A stretch of 64,000 nucleotides of DNA from Chitinophaga pinensis (GTDB taxonomy: Bacteria; Bacteroidota; Bacteroidia; Chitinophagales; CAIOSU01): the NCBI GenBank assembly GCA_945901065.1, contig CAMDKI010000002.1, forward strand, positions 124,001-188,000, given 5' to 3'. Every line of letters starts with the position of its first letter. The stretch's first letter is position 1. Position numbers and translations under genes: made by a program. This document shows, piece by piece, positions 49,188 to 57,960 of this stretch. A model generated the notes under the pieces. It saw nothing but the letters and a program-made list of their open reading frames with translations. It had not been told where the DNA came from and searched no databases.

Positions 49188-49323
49188 GGCAAGTTGGTTT
49201 AAGTTGGAGAATCAAAATGTCGGATGTCACATTTGGATTACAATAACAAAACGACCCAGTAAAAAGAATGGTTGCCTTAGAAATCTCCGTTCGTCGATAA
49301 ACCGGATATTATCTAACTCAAAC

Positions 49324-49358
49324 TACTTGATACTCGATACTTGATACTTGATACTTGA
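49324..49358 (-). repeat. Eight-base tandem repeat in the 3' tail
   Basis: The unit GATACTTG (with one GATACTCG) is repeated in tandem four times up to 3 bases before the dipeptidase stop. It is of the same class of short intergenic word arrays as the TACGA and TTATTGG repeats. Confidence 0.6.
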
Positions 49359-49360
49359 AG

Positions 49361-50734
49361 TTACTTTTTAGCCGCCGCTGCATACTCGCCATAAAAGGCT
49401 GAAATAGTTTCAATTCCTTTATAGAAATTGAACAAACCATAGTGCTCGTTAGGTGAGTGTATGGCATCAGAGTCGAGACCAAAGCCCATCAACAATGATT
49501 TTAGCCCTAACACCTCTTCAAACAACGCTACAATAGGAATGCTTCCACCGCTGCGCTGTGGTATCGGCGTTTTGCCGAAAGTTTTGCTGTATGCCTTTTC
49601 CGCTGCCTTATAAGCGATGGAATCGGTTGGCGTAACCACAGGTTTGCCGCCATGGTGCGGTATTACTTTCACCTTCACCGATGCTGGCGCTATACTTTCA
49701 AAGTGTTTGGTAAACAGTTCGGTAATCTTATCGTCGTTTTGGTTGGGCACCAAGCGCATGCTTATTTTGGCCTTGGCTTTGCTTGGCAATACGGTTTTAG
49801 CACCTTCGCCAATGTAGCCACCCCACATGCCGTTTACGTCAAGCGTTGGGCGTATGCTCGTGCGCTCTAGGGTAGTGTAACCTTTCTCCCCCTTCACATC
49901 CTTTATGTCCAAGTGCTCTTTGTATGCCGCCAAGTCAAACGGGGCGCGGCCCATGTTTTCGCGCTCATCGGTGGTTAGTTCCACCACATCGTCATAAAAA
50001 CCTGGGATGGTGATATGGCCGTTTTCGTCCATTAAAGAGGCAATCATTTGGCACAACACGTTAATAGGGTTTGCCACTGCACCACCATATACACCGCTAT
50101 GCAAATCGCGGTTCGGCCCTACCACTTCCACTTCCAAATAAGCCAAGCCACGCAGGCCAGTGGTGATGGACGGGGTATCATTGGCAATCATCGAGGTATC
50201 AGATATCAAGATAATATCACCAGCCAAGCGCTCTTTATTTTCTTTGATGAATGGGCCGAGGTTTGATGAACCAACTTCCTCCTCTCCTTCGATCATAAAC
50301 TTCACGTTGCAAGGCAAATTATTGGTAGCCAAAAGCGCCTCAAAAGCCTTAATGTGCATGTACATTTGGCCCTTATCGTCGCAAGCACCGCGGGCATATA
50401 TTTTGCCATCTTTAATTACTGGGTCGAATGGTGGGCTGTCCCACAATTCGTAAGGGTCGGCAGGCTGCACATCATAGTGGCCGTATACTACTACTGTCGG
50501 TAATGCTGAGTCAATTATCTTTTCGCCATACACAATCGGGAAACCGTCAGTTGGGCAAACCTCCACATTATCGGCACCGGCAGCTATCAATTTCTCTTTT
50601 ACAAACTCGGCCGCATCAAAAACATCATCTTGAAAATCAGGGTCGGCACTTACCGATGGAATAGCCAACAACTCCATCAATTCTTCCAAAAAACGTTCTT
50701 TGTTATTTTCAAGGTAATTGTTCAGTGCATCCAT
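49361..50734 (-). CDS. M20 family dipeptidase
   Basis: A 457-residue metallopeptidase of the M20 family (PepV/CNDP-like). The first metal ligands are in VVVYGHYDVQPADP; the bridging Asp and catalytic Glu are in YARGACDDKGQMYMHIKA and FMIEGEEEVGSSNL; a late His is in GFGLDSDAIHSPNEHYGLFNF. The inserted lid domain includes DLHSGVYGGAVANPINVL. It hydrolyses dipeptides in the cytoplasm. A canonical TATCTTTG promoter lies about 20 bases before the ATG. Confidence 0.93.
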   Translation of the reverse strand: MDALNNYLENNKERFLEELMELLAIPSVSADPDFQDDVFDAAEFVKEKLIAAGADNVEVCPTDGFPIVYGEKIIDSALPTVVVYGHYDVQPADPYELWDSPPFDPVIKDGKIYARGACDDKGQMYMHIKAFEALLATNNLPCNVKFMIEGEEEVGSSNLGPFIKENKERLAGDIILISDTSMIANDTPSITTGLRGLAYLEVEVVGPNRDLHSGVYGGAVANPINVLCQMIASLMDENGHITIPGFYDDVVELTTDERENMGRAPFDLAAYKEHLDIKDVKGEKGYTTLERTSIRPTLDVNGMWGGYIGEGAKTVLPSKAKAKISMRLVPNQNDDKITELFTKHFESIAPASVKVKVIPHHGGKPVVTPTDSIAYKAAEKAYSKTFGKTPIPQRSGGSIPIVALFEEVLGLKSLLMGFGLDSDAIHSPNEHYGLFNFYKGIETISAFYGEYAAAAKK

Positions 50735-50754
50735 GGTGTAAAGGAGGTTTGTGG

Positions 50755-50762
50755 CAAAGATA
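50755..50762 (-). promoter_or_regulatory. -7 element of the dipeptidase gene
   Basis: TATCTTTG, exact consensus on the minus strand, about 20 bases before ATG 50734. Confidence 0.65.
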
Positions 50763-50842
50763 GGAAAAGGTGAATTTGGAAATTGGGCAATTTGAAAATT
50801 ATCATTTGAGCAAAAGTATCTAGTCTACTCCTCAATATTCCC

Positions 50843-50850
50843 TAATATTG
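50843..50850 (+). promoter_or_regulatory. -7-like element abutting the HD gene
   Basis: TAATATTG (one mismatch from TAnnTTTG) ends 4 bases before ATG 50855, again predicting a leaderless message. Confidence 0.4.
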
Positions 50851-50854
50851 CCGC

Positions 50855-51514
50855 ATGGAATTGGAACAACTTAACGATTGGGAACGGCGCTTTGCCGCTT
50901 GGTGGCAACAGCGGCCGGTAGATGATGGCGCGCACGACTTAGCACACTTCCGCCGCGTGTGGCATGCTGCCAGATACATCGCCGGGCGGGAAACCGAGCC
51001 CGCTGATTTGTTGACGTTGCTTACCGCTGCCTACTTCCATGATTTGGTATCATTGCCCAAAAACCACCCCGACCTTAGCCAATCGTCTTGGTTGAGTGCC
51101 GAGCAAACGGAGGCGCTGCTCAAAAGCGAGTTCCCTAATTTTCCGATGGAATTGCTAGTTGGTGTGAAACACGCCATTCATGCCCATAGCTTTTCGGCCA
51201 ATGTTAGCCCTACCACTATCGAAGCCAAAATATTGCAAGATGCCGACCGCATGGAAGCCTTGGGCGCCATTGGCATTGCTCGTACGTTTTATGTATCAGG
51301 CCAAATGAGCCGCGCCATGTTCCACCCCGAAGACCCACTGGGCGAAAACCGCGAACTGAACGACACCGAATATGCCCTAGACCACTTTCAACTTAAACTG
51401 CTAAAACTGCCCGAACTGTTCAAAACCAGCACCGGCCGCCAAATGGCTGAAGAAAAGGTGAAATTTGTAAGAGAGTTTATGATGCGGTTGGATGCAGAGG
51501 CACGGGGCATGTAA
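50855..51514 (+). CDS. HD-domain phosphohydrolase
   Basis: A 219-residue HD-superfamily phosphohydrolase of the YedJ type: DGAHDLAHFRRVWHAARYIA (first His), LLTAAYFHDLVSLPKNHP (the HD pair), KHAIHAHSF and EAKILQDADRMEALGAIGIARTF (final Asp). It would hydrolyse a phosphorylated small molecule or nucleotide; substrate unknown. Monocistronic, probably transcribed without a leader. Confidence 0.88.
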   Translation: MELEQLNDWERRFAAWWQQRPVDDGAHDLAHFRRVWHAARYIAGRETEPADLLTLLTAAYFHDLVSLPKNHPDLSQSSWLSAEQTEALLKSEFPNFPMELLVGVKHAIHAHSFSANVSPTTIEAKILQDADRMEALGAIGIARTFYVSGQMSRAMFHPEDPLGENRELNDTEYALDHFQLKLLKLPELFKTSTGRQMAEEKVKFVREFMMRLDAEARGM

Positions 51515-51579
51515 AACAAGCACACCGAACTGTTAATAACATCTTACCCCGTGCGAAACCATAAGTGCGAGCATTTGGT

Positions 51580-51587
51580 TAAATTTA
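51580..51587 (+). promoter_or_regulatory. -7-like element of the ParE-type gene
   Basis: TAAATTTA (TAnnTTTA) about 58 bases before ATG 51645. The leader carries the GGACTAT word pair. Confidence 0.4.
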
Positions 51588-51606
51588 TGCTTGGAAATAA
51601 CCCACT

Positions 51607-51636
51607 CCATGGACTATCGACCGTGGACTATTGACC
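51607..51636 (+). repeat. GGACTAT-CGACC word repeat in the ParE leader
   Basis: ATGGACTATCGACC is followed directly by GTGGACTATTGACC, two 14-base copies. The second contains the 12-mer GTGGACTATTGA also seen near 38116. Read in the gene frame they would translate as [10 protein letters not shown], which is not ParE-like, so translation should start after them. Confidence 0.55.
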
Positions 51637-51644
51637 CAAAGACA

Positions 51645-53522
51645 ATGGCCGAAGAAGAAATAGCACCCCAACCGCACAATTATAACGAAGACAACATCCG
51701 ATCGCTCGATTGGAAAGAGCACATTCGTATGCGCCCTGGTATGTACATCGGTAAACTAGGTGATGGCTCTGCTTATGATGACGGTATCTACGTGCTGGTA
51801 AAGGAAATCATCGATAACTCCATCGATGAGCACGTAATGGGTTACGGCAAGCGCATCGACATTAAAATAAGTGACAAGAAAGTTACCGTGCGCGATTATG
51901 GCCGTGGTATTCCGCTGGGCAAAGTGATTGATTGCGTGAGCAAGATAAACACCGGCGGAAAATACGACAGCAAAGCGTTCCAAAAATCGGTGGGATTGAA
52001 TGGCGTGGGTACCAAGGCTGTAAATGCCTTGAGCTACAACTTTGTAGTGCAATCGGTGCGCGATGGCAAAATGAAAGTTGCCGAGTTTGAGAAAGGAGAA
52101 TTGATAAACGACTCGCCAATAACCGATACTGACGAGCGCAACGGCACCACCATGACTTTTGTGCCCGATGATACCATTTTCAAAAACTACCACTTTATAC
52201 CGGAGTTTTTGGAGAACCAGATATGGAACTATGCTTACCTAAATGCTAAGTTGGGTCTGTATTTTAATGGTACCAAGTTTTACTCTGAAAACGGCTTGCT
52301 CGATTTGTTGTTGAACAAGACTGACCCTGATACTTTACGTTATCCTATTGTTCACTTAAAGGGAGAGGATATAGAGATTGCCCTTACACACGGCAACTCT
52401 TACGGTGAGGAGTACTACAGTTTCGTAAACGGCCAGTACACTACCCAAGGTGGTACGCACTTATCAGCCTTTCGCGAAGCGGTGGTAAAGACGGTTAGGG
52501 AGTTTTTCAAAAAGGACTTTGATGCGGCTGATGTGCGCACTGCCATTATTGGTGCCATAAGTGTACGGGTGCAAGAACCCGTGTTTGAGAGCCAAACCAA
52601 AACCAAACTCGGCTCCATTAATATGGCTGCCGAGGGGCCAACGGTGCGGGGGTTTATTTTGGATTTTGTGAAAAAAGAATTGGACGATTACCTTCACAAA
52701 CACCCAGAGGTAGCCGATGCCATGCAGCGCCGCATAACCCAAAGCGAGCGTGAGCGCAAGGAGATTGCTGGCATAAAAAAGCTAGCCAACCAGCGCGCCA
52801 AAAAGGCCAACCTGCACAATAAAAAACTGCGCGATTGCCGCATGCACCTAGATGATGGCAAAACCGAAGAAAAATATAACAGCACCCTATTTATTACCGA
52901 AGGAGACTCGGCGAGCGGTAGTATTACTAAGGCTCGCGATGTTCAAACCCAAGCAGTGTTTAGCTTACGCGGTAAACCACTAAACTGCTTTGGCCTCACT
53001 AAAAAAGTGGTTTACGAAAACGAGGAGTTTAACCTACTACAGCACGCCCTTAATATTGAGGATGGTATTGATTACCTGCGCTACAACCGCGTAGTAATAG
53101 CTACCGATGCCGACGTAGATGGTATGCACATTCGGTTGCTGTTGCTTACTTTCTTCTTGCAGTTTTTCCCCGATTTGGTGCGCCAAGGGCATGTGTATAT
53201 TCTGGAGACTCCATTGTTTAGGGTGCGCAACAAAAAGGAAACCATATACTGCTATACCGACGAGGAACGCCAAAATGCGATTGCCAAATTAGGCGTGAAA
53301 CCTGAGATAACCCGATTCAAAGGTTTAGGCGAGATTTCGCCAGATGAATTCGGACAATTTATTGGGGAGGACATGCGCCTTTCGCCTATACTGCTGACTA
53401 AAGAAACCAGTATTCAAAACCTATTGAACTACTACATGGGTAAAAACACCCCCGAAAGGCAACTCTTCATTATAGATAACCTTAAGGTGGAAAAGGATAT
53501 AGTAAACGAAGTGCCCGCATAA
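51645..53522 (+). CDS. parE: Type IIA topoisomerase subunit B (ParE-type)
   Basis: A 625-residue GHKL-ATPase subunit: [46 protein letters not shown] (ATP site), [42 protein letters not shown] (lid) and, in the Toprim domain, [35 protein letters not shown] and [29 protein letters not shown], then [13 protein letters not shown]. It is the topoisomerase IV-type B subunit common in Bacteroidota. ATG 51645 is chosen because the upstream in-frame segment is word-repeat sequence. No subunit A gene follows; the next gene is unrelated. Confidence 0.93.
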   Translation: MAEEEIAPQPHNYNEDNIRSLDWKEHIRMRPGMYIGKLGDGSAYDDGIYVLVKEIIDNSIDEHVMGYGKRIDIKISDKKVTVRDYGRGIPLGKVIDCVSKINTGGKYDSKAFQKSVGLNGVGTKAVNALSYNFVVQSVRDGKMKVAEFEKGELINDSPITDTDERNGTTMTFVPDDTIFKNYHFIPEFLENQIWNYAYLNAKLGLYFNGTKFYSENGLLDLLLNKTDPDTLRYPIVHLKGEDIEIALTHGNSYGEEYYSFVNGQYTTQGGTHLSAFREAVVKTVREFFKKDFDAADVRTAIIGAISVRVQEPVFESQTKTKLGSINMAAEGPTVRGFILDFVKKELDDYLHKHPEVADAMQRRITQSERERKEIAGIKKLANQRAKKANLHNKKLRDCRMHLDDGKTEEKYNSTLFITEGDSASGSITKARDVQTQAVFSLRGKPLNCFGLTKKVVYENEEFNLLQHALNIEDGIDYLRYNRVVIATDADVDGMHIRLLLLTFFLQFFPDLVRQGHVYILETPLFRVRNKKETIYCYTDEERQNAIAKLGVKPEITRFKGLGEISPDEFGQFIGEDMRLSPILLTKETSIQNLLNYYMGKNTPERQLFIIDNLKVEKDIVNEVPA

Positions 53523-53855
53523 GTATAATGCTGAAGTGTAAGGCTTTGTAAGCCTACTACCAGTCTAAAATAGTTGTTGTTGTGGCTATAGTCAATGCTT
53601 TATACCCAAATAAGAAAACCAATATGCGCAAAACAAGCGCACAGATAGGGCAGACAACTAAGCATCGAAAAGAGCCTGGCACAGTGGAAAAAAACTTTTC
53701 TAGAACGGAGGTTTTAAACGGTTTGCCTATGTTTTGGCTCATACCACTTCTAAATTGGGGAGGTTGCGTTGGCAACCTTTGCTTATTGGACAGCGCTGTT
53801 ATTGCGCAAAAACGACAATTACTCAACCAATAAGCCTCTCGCCTGTTTCTTGAAT
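53523..53855. other. Intergenic region after parE
   Basis: A 333-base stretch. AGGCTTTGTAAGCCT (53539-53553) and AGGTTGC...GCAACCT (about 53760-53778) form short hairpins without T-runs. An 83-codon open frame at 53582-53833 has no family features and is left out. Nothing else is evident. Confidence 0.45.
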
Positions 53856-54134
53856 ATGGAACAACAATTAAACCAACAAGATATTGACCGTATAATAGAA
53901 ATGGCCTGGGAAGACCGCACACCATTTGAGGCCATCAAGCAGCAATTTGGATTAGACGAAGGCAGCACCATACAACTCATGCGCAAGGAGATGAAATCGT
54001 CCAGTTTCCGTATGTGGCGCGCTAGGGTGCAAAGCCGGAATACAAAACACTTGAAAAAACGAGATGAAGATGTTGACCGGTTTAAATGCACCCTGCAAAG
54101 GGCTATAACGATGAATAAAATATCGAAGCGATAA
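53856..54134 (+). CDS. TIGR03643-like conserved protein
   Basis: A 92-residue basic protein: IDRIIEMAWEDRTPFEAIKQQFGLDEGSTIQLMRKEMKSSSFRMWRARVQSRNTKHLKK. The AWEDRTPFEAI...FGL.E..VI.LMR...K..SFR.WR.RV..R.TKH pattern is that of the TIGR03643 family. The family is uncharacterised; the helical start looks like a helix-turn-helix and could bind nucleic acid. ATG 53856 begins the conserved domain; upstream frame from 53769 is not conserved. Confidence 0.8.
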   Translation: MEQQLNQQDIDRIIEMAWEDRTPFEAIKQQFGLDEGSTIQLMRKEMKSSSFRMWRARVQSRNTKHLKKRDEDVDRFKCTLQRAITMNKISKR

Positions 54135-54200
54135 TAAGTTTGGCCTTGTGGTATAATAAATAGCCCGCTCAACCGTCAACTTAATTAGGCTAATATTGGA

Positions 54201-54208
54201 TAGCTTTG
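54201..54208 (+). promoter_or_regulatory. -7 element of the MBL-fold gene
   Basis: TAGCTTTG, exact consensus, 30 bases before ATG 54238. It excludes the upstream TTG at 54196 as a start. Confidence 0.6.
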
Positions 54209-54237
54209 GCCAATTGCACGAATTTTTAAGTTACCAT

Positions 54238-55233
54238 ATGCACACCTCTAATCCTGAGTTAAAAACCATACTCTCACCAACCGAATGGAAGGGAACACCG
54301 TTGACCAAATCAGGTAGGTTTACGAACCACGAGTACCCTTTTGATACGGGCATGGCCGATGTATTGAAATGGCAACTGACGGCCAACCCCGATAAAGCGG
54401 CTAAAAAGCGCGACCGCTGGCGATTGAAGCCGGCAATTTACAACGATTGGCTTACCTCTAACGTTGACTGTATTGTTTGGTTGGGGCACAGCACCTTTTT
54501 TATCAGGCTCGATGGGGCAACAGTGCTAATAGACCCGGTGTTTGGCGATTTATCGTTTTTCATTAAGCGGTTTGTGAAGTTTCCTTTAGACCCAAATAAG
54601 CTTAAGAACCTAGATTATATCCTCTTATCGCACGACCACCGTGACCATTTAGATGAGCCTAGTATTAAAACCTTATCCAAAAACAACCCCAACGCCCGAT
54701 ATCTTACCGGCCTAGGAAACGAAGGTTTGTTAAAAAACATAACCAATAGCCAATTAATACAATCGGCTGGATGGTTTCAGAAGTTTGAAACCCCTGATAG
54801 CCCGCTAGAAGTATTTTACTTGCCCAGCAGGCATTGGGGTCGCAGGTATTTAAATGATACCAATATGCGCTTATGGGGTGCGTTCGTTATTCGCTCTGCC
54901 ACCAAAACCATCTACTTCAGTGGCGACACGGGCTATGGCTCTCATTTTAAACAAGCCGCTGAGTTGTTCCCAGATATCACTCACGCAATTATTGGAATAG
55001 GTGCTTACAAGCCTGAGTGGTTTATGGGCAGCAACCATATTTCGCCCAAAGATGCCATTAAAGGTTTCCATGAACTTGGCGCGAATCATTTAATACCGAT
55101 GCACTATGGCACTTTCGACCTAAGCGACGAAGCCCTTAGCGACCCTTACCAAACCATGCTACAACAGCAAGAAATGGGCAAGATAAATGGCCAGCTCATA
55201 ATGCCCCAGCCCGGTGAGGTTATTGAGTTGTGA
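54238..55233 (+). CDS. MBL-fold metallohydrolase (UlaG/NAPE-PLD-like)
   Basis: A 331-residue metallo-beta-lactamase-fold hydrolase. CIVWLGHSTFFIRLDGATVLIDPVFGD, YILLSHDHRDHLDEPSI (HxHxDH), FYLPSRHWGRRYLND and IYFSGDTGYGSHF supply metal ligands, followed by NHLIPMHYGTFDLSDE. The layout matches the RomA/NAPE-PLD and UlaG branch, which acts on phospholipids or lactones. Located in the cytoplasm or loosely membrane-bound; no signal peptide. Substrate unknown. Confidence 0.88.
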   Translation: MHTSNPELKTILSPTEWKGTPLTKSGRFTNHEYPFDTGMADVLKWQLTANPDKAAKKRDRWRLKPAIYNDWLTSNVDCIVWLGHSTFFIRLDGATVLIDPVFGDLSFFIKRFVKFPLDPNKLKNLDYILLSHDHRDHLDEPSIKTLSKNNPNARYLTGLGNEGLLKNITNSQLIQSAGWFQKFETPDSPLEVFYLPSRHWGRRYLNDTNMRLWGAFVIRSATKTIYFSGDTGYGSHFKQAAELFPDITHAIIGIGAYKPEWFMGSNHISPKDAIKGFHELGANHLIPMHYGTFDLSDEALSDPYQTMLQQQEMGKINGQLIMPQPGEVIEL

Positions 55234-55265
55234 AGTTTGGAAATACTCATGCGGTTGACTTTTAA

Positions 55266-55295
55266 TTGTCGGTTACATAAACTATCTTATATCTG
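55266..55295 (+). promoter_or_regulatory. Promoter of the DUF2147 gene
   Basis: TTG (55266-55268), a 19-base spacer and TATATCTG (55288-55295, one mismatch from TAnnTTTG), 24 bases before ATG 55319. Confidence 0.5.
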
Positions 55296-55318
55296 CAAAA
55301 CCAAAACACAACAGCCCC

Positions 55319-55756
55319 ATGAAAACCCTTTCGCTCTGTTTCGCACTAATGCTTTTTACCACCCTTACATTTGCTGGCAATGCCAATATATTGGGTAAGT
55401 GGTACACAACCAACAAAGAAGGTATTGTAGAAATATACCAATGTGGCAGCAAGCTGTGCGGTAAAATAGTGTGGCTAAAAGAACCTAACAAAGATGACGG
55501 CACCCCAAAAACCGACGAAAACAACCCCGATGCCTCAAAAAAGAAACAACCCATTATTGGCTTAAGTATGCTCAAAGGTTTTGTGCCAGATGGCGATAAA
55601 GCTTGGGAAGACGGTGAGATATATGACCCTAAAAACGGCAAAACATACTCGTGCGAAATGGAGCTAAATGGAGAGGTTTTAGAAGTAAGAGGTTATATCG
55701 GTATATCGCTGTTTGGCCGCACCGAAAAGTGGACCCGTGTAAAAAACGGATCATAA
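55319..55756 (+). CDS. DUF2147 secreted protein
   Basis: A 145-residue exported protein: signal MKTLSLCFALMLFTTLTFAG, then ILGKWYTTNKEGIVEIYQCGSKLCGKIVWL, DDGTPKTDENNPD, YDPKNGKTYSCEMELNGEVLEVRGYIGISLFGRTEKWTRV, the DUF2147 signature. A two-Cys pair lies near residues 42 and 47. The family is uncharacterised, found in Bacteroidota and Proteobacteria. Monocistronic. Confidence 0.9.
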   Translation: MKTLSLCFALMLFTTLTFAGNANILGKWYTTNKEGIVEIYQCGSKLCGKIVWLKEPNKDDGTPKTDENNPDASKKKQPIIGLSMLKGFVPDGDKAWEDGEIYDPKNGKTYSCEMELNGEVLEVRGYIGISLFGRTEKWTRVKNGS

Positions 55757-55869
55757 CTACATGACCGAGAATATTAAATTTTGTTAAACGCAGGTACACG
55801 CTAAACAATTATGAGTTAATTTTATTGATTGATTGGTAAGGCCGGATTAAATCGGACTGCTGAAAATGA

Positions 55870-57960
55870 ATGACCGAATCATTGTTATGGCTGGTACAAA
55901 CAATAGCTGAACTTTCATACACTAAAGTTTCAGCCTCCCGTACAACTGCTTTTATAAATTTGTGTAATGCTGGCAAAGTAAATGAAACCTTGCCAGATGC
56001 ATTTACGCAATGGTGCCAAAACAACCATATTTCCTTTTCCGTTGCCGATGGCGCCAATGATTGTGGAATGTTTGATTTGGCCATACAGTTTAAGTTTGCT
56101 GATTCGGGCAATACAATCATTGTTATTCAAAACATCGGCGAAGGCAAGGTAAGAGTTCAAGAGCGGATGCTTGAATCTGATGAAGGCAATAGCTACGAAG
56201 CACCCATTAACAACCTAGGCAAATTATTAAGTAAAGGCCCTGTCTATTTACTCAATATAAAAGCGACAAATCAGTTGCCCGAAATAAACGGAGGGCCACT
56301 TAATAGTCTTTTCAAAATATTGATGCAAGACAAGAAAGACATTTTACTGGTCTATGTTTTTGCAATTTTTGGCGGTTTGATAAACCTAACCCTGCCGCTT
56401 GGCATACAAGCAATAATAAACCTGATAACCATGCAGCAAATGAACACCAGTTGGTGGGTGCTTCTGTTAATGGTTTTGTTAGGTGTGTTGTTTACAGGTA
56501 TTACCCAAATATTTCAGCTTTCAATAATTGAAACTATACAGCAAAGGTTGTTTTTTAGGGCGGCGTTTACCTTTTCTAGCAAGCTTCCTAAAATTGACAT
56601 GGATCGGCTCACACAATATTATCCACCAGAGCTGGTAAACCGCTTTTTCGACGTGATGACCGTTCAAAAGGGGATGAGCAAAATCTTAATGGACTTCTCC
56701 ACTTCAACATTACAAATCCTTTTTGGCCTCATATTACTATCATTTTACCACTCATTCTTTATCTTTTTTGGCTTTATTTGGCTTGCTATTTTAATCGCTA
56801 TTATAGCGTTCACCTCTAAGGCAGGGTTACGTACCAGTATTGAGGAAAGTAATTATAAATACAAGTTGGCCTACTGGTTGCAAGAAATAGGAAGGAATTT
56901 AGTAACCTTTAAACTAAGCGATTCTCAACAATATATTTTTCAGCGAACCGACAACAACACAACCGGATATTTAAAAGCCCGCAAAGCCCATTTCCGTGTA
57001 TTGTTGCAACAGTTTGTAACTATAGTGCTTTTCAAATTTGTAGTAACCGGCAGCCTGCTTATTGTTGGAAGTATATTGGTCGTGAACCAAGAACTAAACA
57101 TTGGGCAGTTTGTGGCAGCCGAAATTATCATCATCTTGCTAATGGTATCTGCCGAAAAGCTGATGTTAACCATGGAAACTGTGTACGATGTGCTCACATC
57201 GGTTGAAAAACTTAAAAAAATAGCCAATCTGCCGGAAGATGCTGCCGCTACTGACGGACTGCAGCTTAACGAAACGGGAACTGGATTAAACGTACGTTTT
57301 GAATCGGTTAGCTTTAAATACCATGATGCGCAAGAGCTAATTGTAAAGAAACTAAATATAAACATAGCCTCAGGCGAGAAAATAGCCATCAGAACCGGAA
57401 ACCAGCCTGGCAAAACCACAATATTGAAGCTACTGTCAGGGTTATACACTCCTACCGAAGGGAGAATTTTGATAAACGACTTCCCTATCGAAAATTATCG
57501 TCGCGATGAATTGCTCAATTACATCGGGCACAACCTTGATTCAGGGCAAATATTTAACGGCAACCTAGAGCAAAATATTAGTTTAGGCCGCTCAGGCATC
57601 GATCGGAAAGAAATATTGGAAGTTTGCCGCATATGCGACTTAATGCCATTAATACAACAATTACCTTTCGGCCTTCTTACCGAGTTTTCGGCAGAAGATA
57701 AAAGAATTAGCTTAGGCATACAAAAACGAGTTTCGCTTGCAAGAGCTATTATTCAAAGGCCATTGTTACTTATCATTGACGATACCTTGCCCACGCTGAG
57801 CCCAGAACAAAAGACTGAGCTTTGGAGTTTTCTTGCCCATAACAACCCTCTTTTAACTGTTGTTGCCGTTACCGATGACGAAAGTATACTGAATATAAGC
57901 ACCAGCGTTTATGAGCTGAAGGACAACAAACTCAACTTAATAAAGGGAGGTGTAAAATGA
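55870..57960 (+). CDS. ABC exporter-like protein with degenerate ATPase domain
   Basis: A 696-residue protein in peptide/type I exporter format. Residues 1-130 are a C39-peptidase-like N-domain without an evident catalytic Cys/His pair. Residues 155-460 form the six-helix exporter membrane domain. The C-terminal nucleotide-binding domain (about 480-690) has every key motif altered: Walker A region RTGNQPGKTT (K515 kept, Gly positions displaced), Q-loop Gln replaced by Asp557, signature ISLGI instead of LSGGQ (613-617), Walker B IIDD (Asp638 for Glu) and H-loop His replaced by Asp669. First gene of an ABC-HlyD-TolC operon; overlaps the next gene by 4 bases. Confidence 0.85.
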   Translation: MTESLLWLVQTIAELSYTKVSASRTTAFINLCNAGKVNETLPDAFTQWCQNNHISFSVADGANDCGMFDLAIQFKFADSGNTIIVIQNIGEGKVRVQERMLESDEGNSYEAPINNLGKLLSKGPVYLLNIKATNQLPEINGGPLNSLFKILMQDKKDILLVYVFAIFGGLINLTLPLGIQAIINLITMQQMNTSWWVLLLMVLLGVLFTGITQIFQLSIIETIQQRLFFRAAFTFSSKLPKIDMDRLTQYYPPELVNRFFDVMTVQKGMSKILMDFSTSTLQILFGLILLSFYHSFFIFFGFIWLAILIAIIAFTSKAGLRTSIEESNYKYKLAYWLQEIGRNLVTFKLSDSQQYIFQRTDNNTTGYLKARKAHFRVLLQQFVTIVLFKFVVTGSLLIVGSILVVNQELNIGQFVAAEIIIILLMVSAEKLMLTMETVYDVLTSVEKLKKIANLPEDAAATDGLQLNETGTGLNVRFESVSFKYHDAQELIVKKLNINIASGEKIAIRTGNQPGKTTILKLLSGLYTPTEGRILINDFPIENYRRDELLNYIGHNLDSGQIFNGNLEQNISLGRSGIDRKEILEVCRICDLMPLIQQLPFGLLTEFSAEDKRISLGIQKRVSLARAIIQRPLLLIIDDTLPTLSPEQKTELWSFLAHNNPLLTVVAVTDDESILNISTSVYELKDNKLNLIKGGVK

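Noticed and set aside
49324..49358. GATACTTG array considered as a CRISPR repeat or transposon end
   Set aside because: The unit is 8 bases with no spacers, no Cas genes and no transposase; it is a simple tandem word.
53582..53833. Plus-strand frame of 83 codons in the gap after parE
   Set aside because: No family features, no promoter, overlaps the non-conserved 5' extension of the TIGR03643-like gene.
54196..54237. TTG start for the MBL-fold gene
   Set aside because: The TAGCTTTG promoter lies inside this stretch; ATG 54238 fits better.
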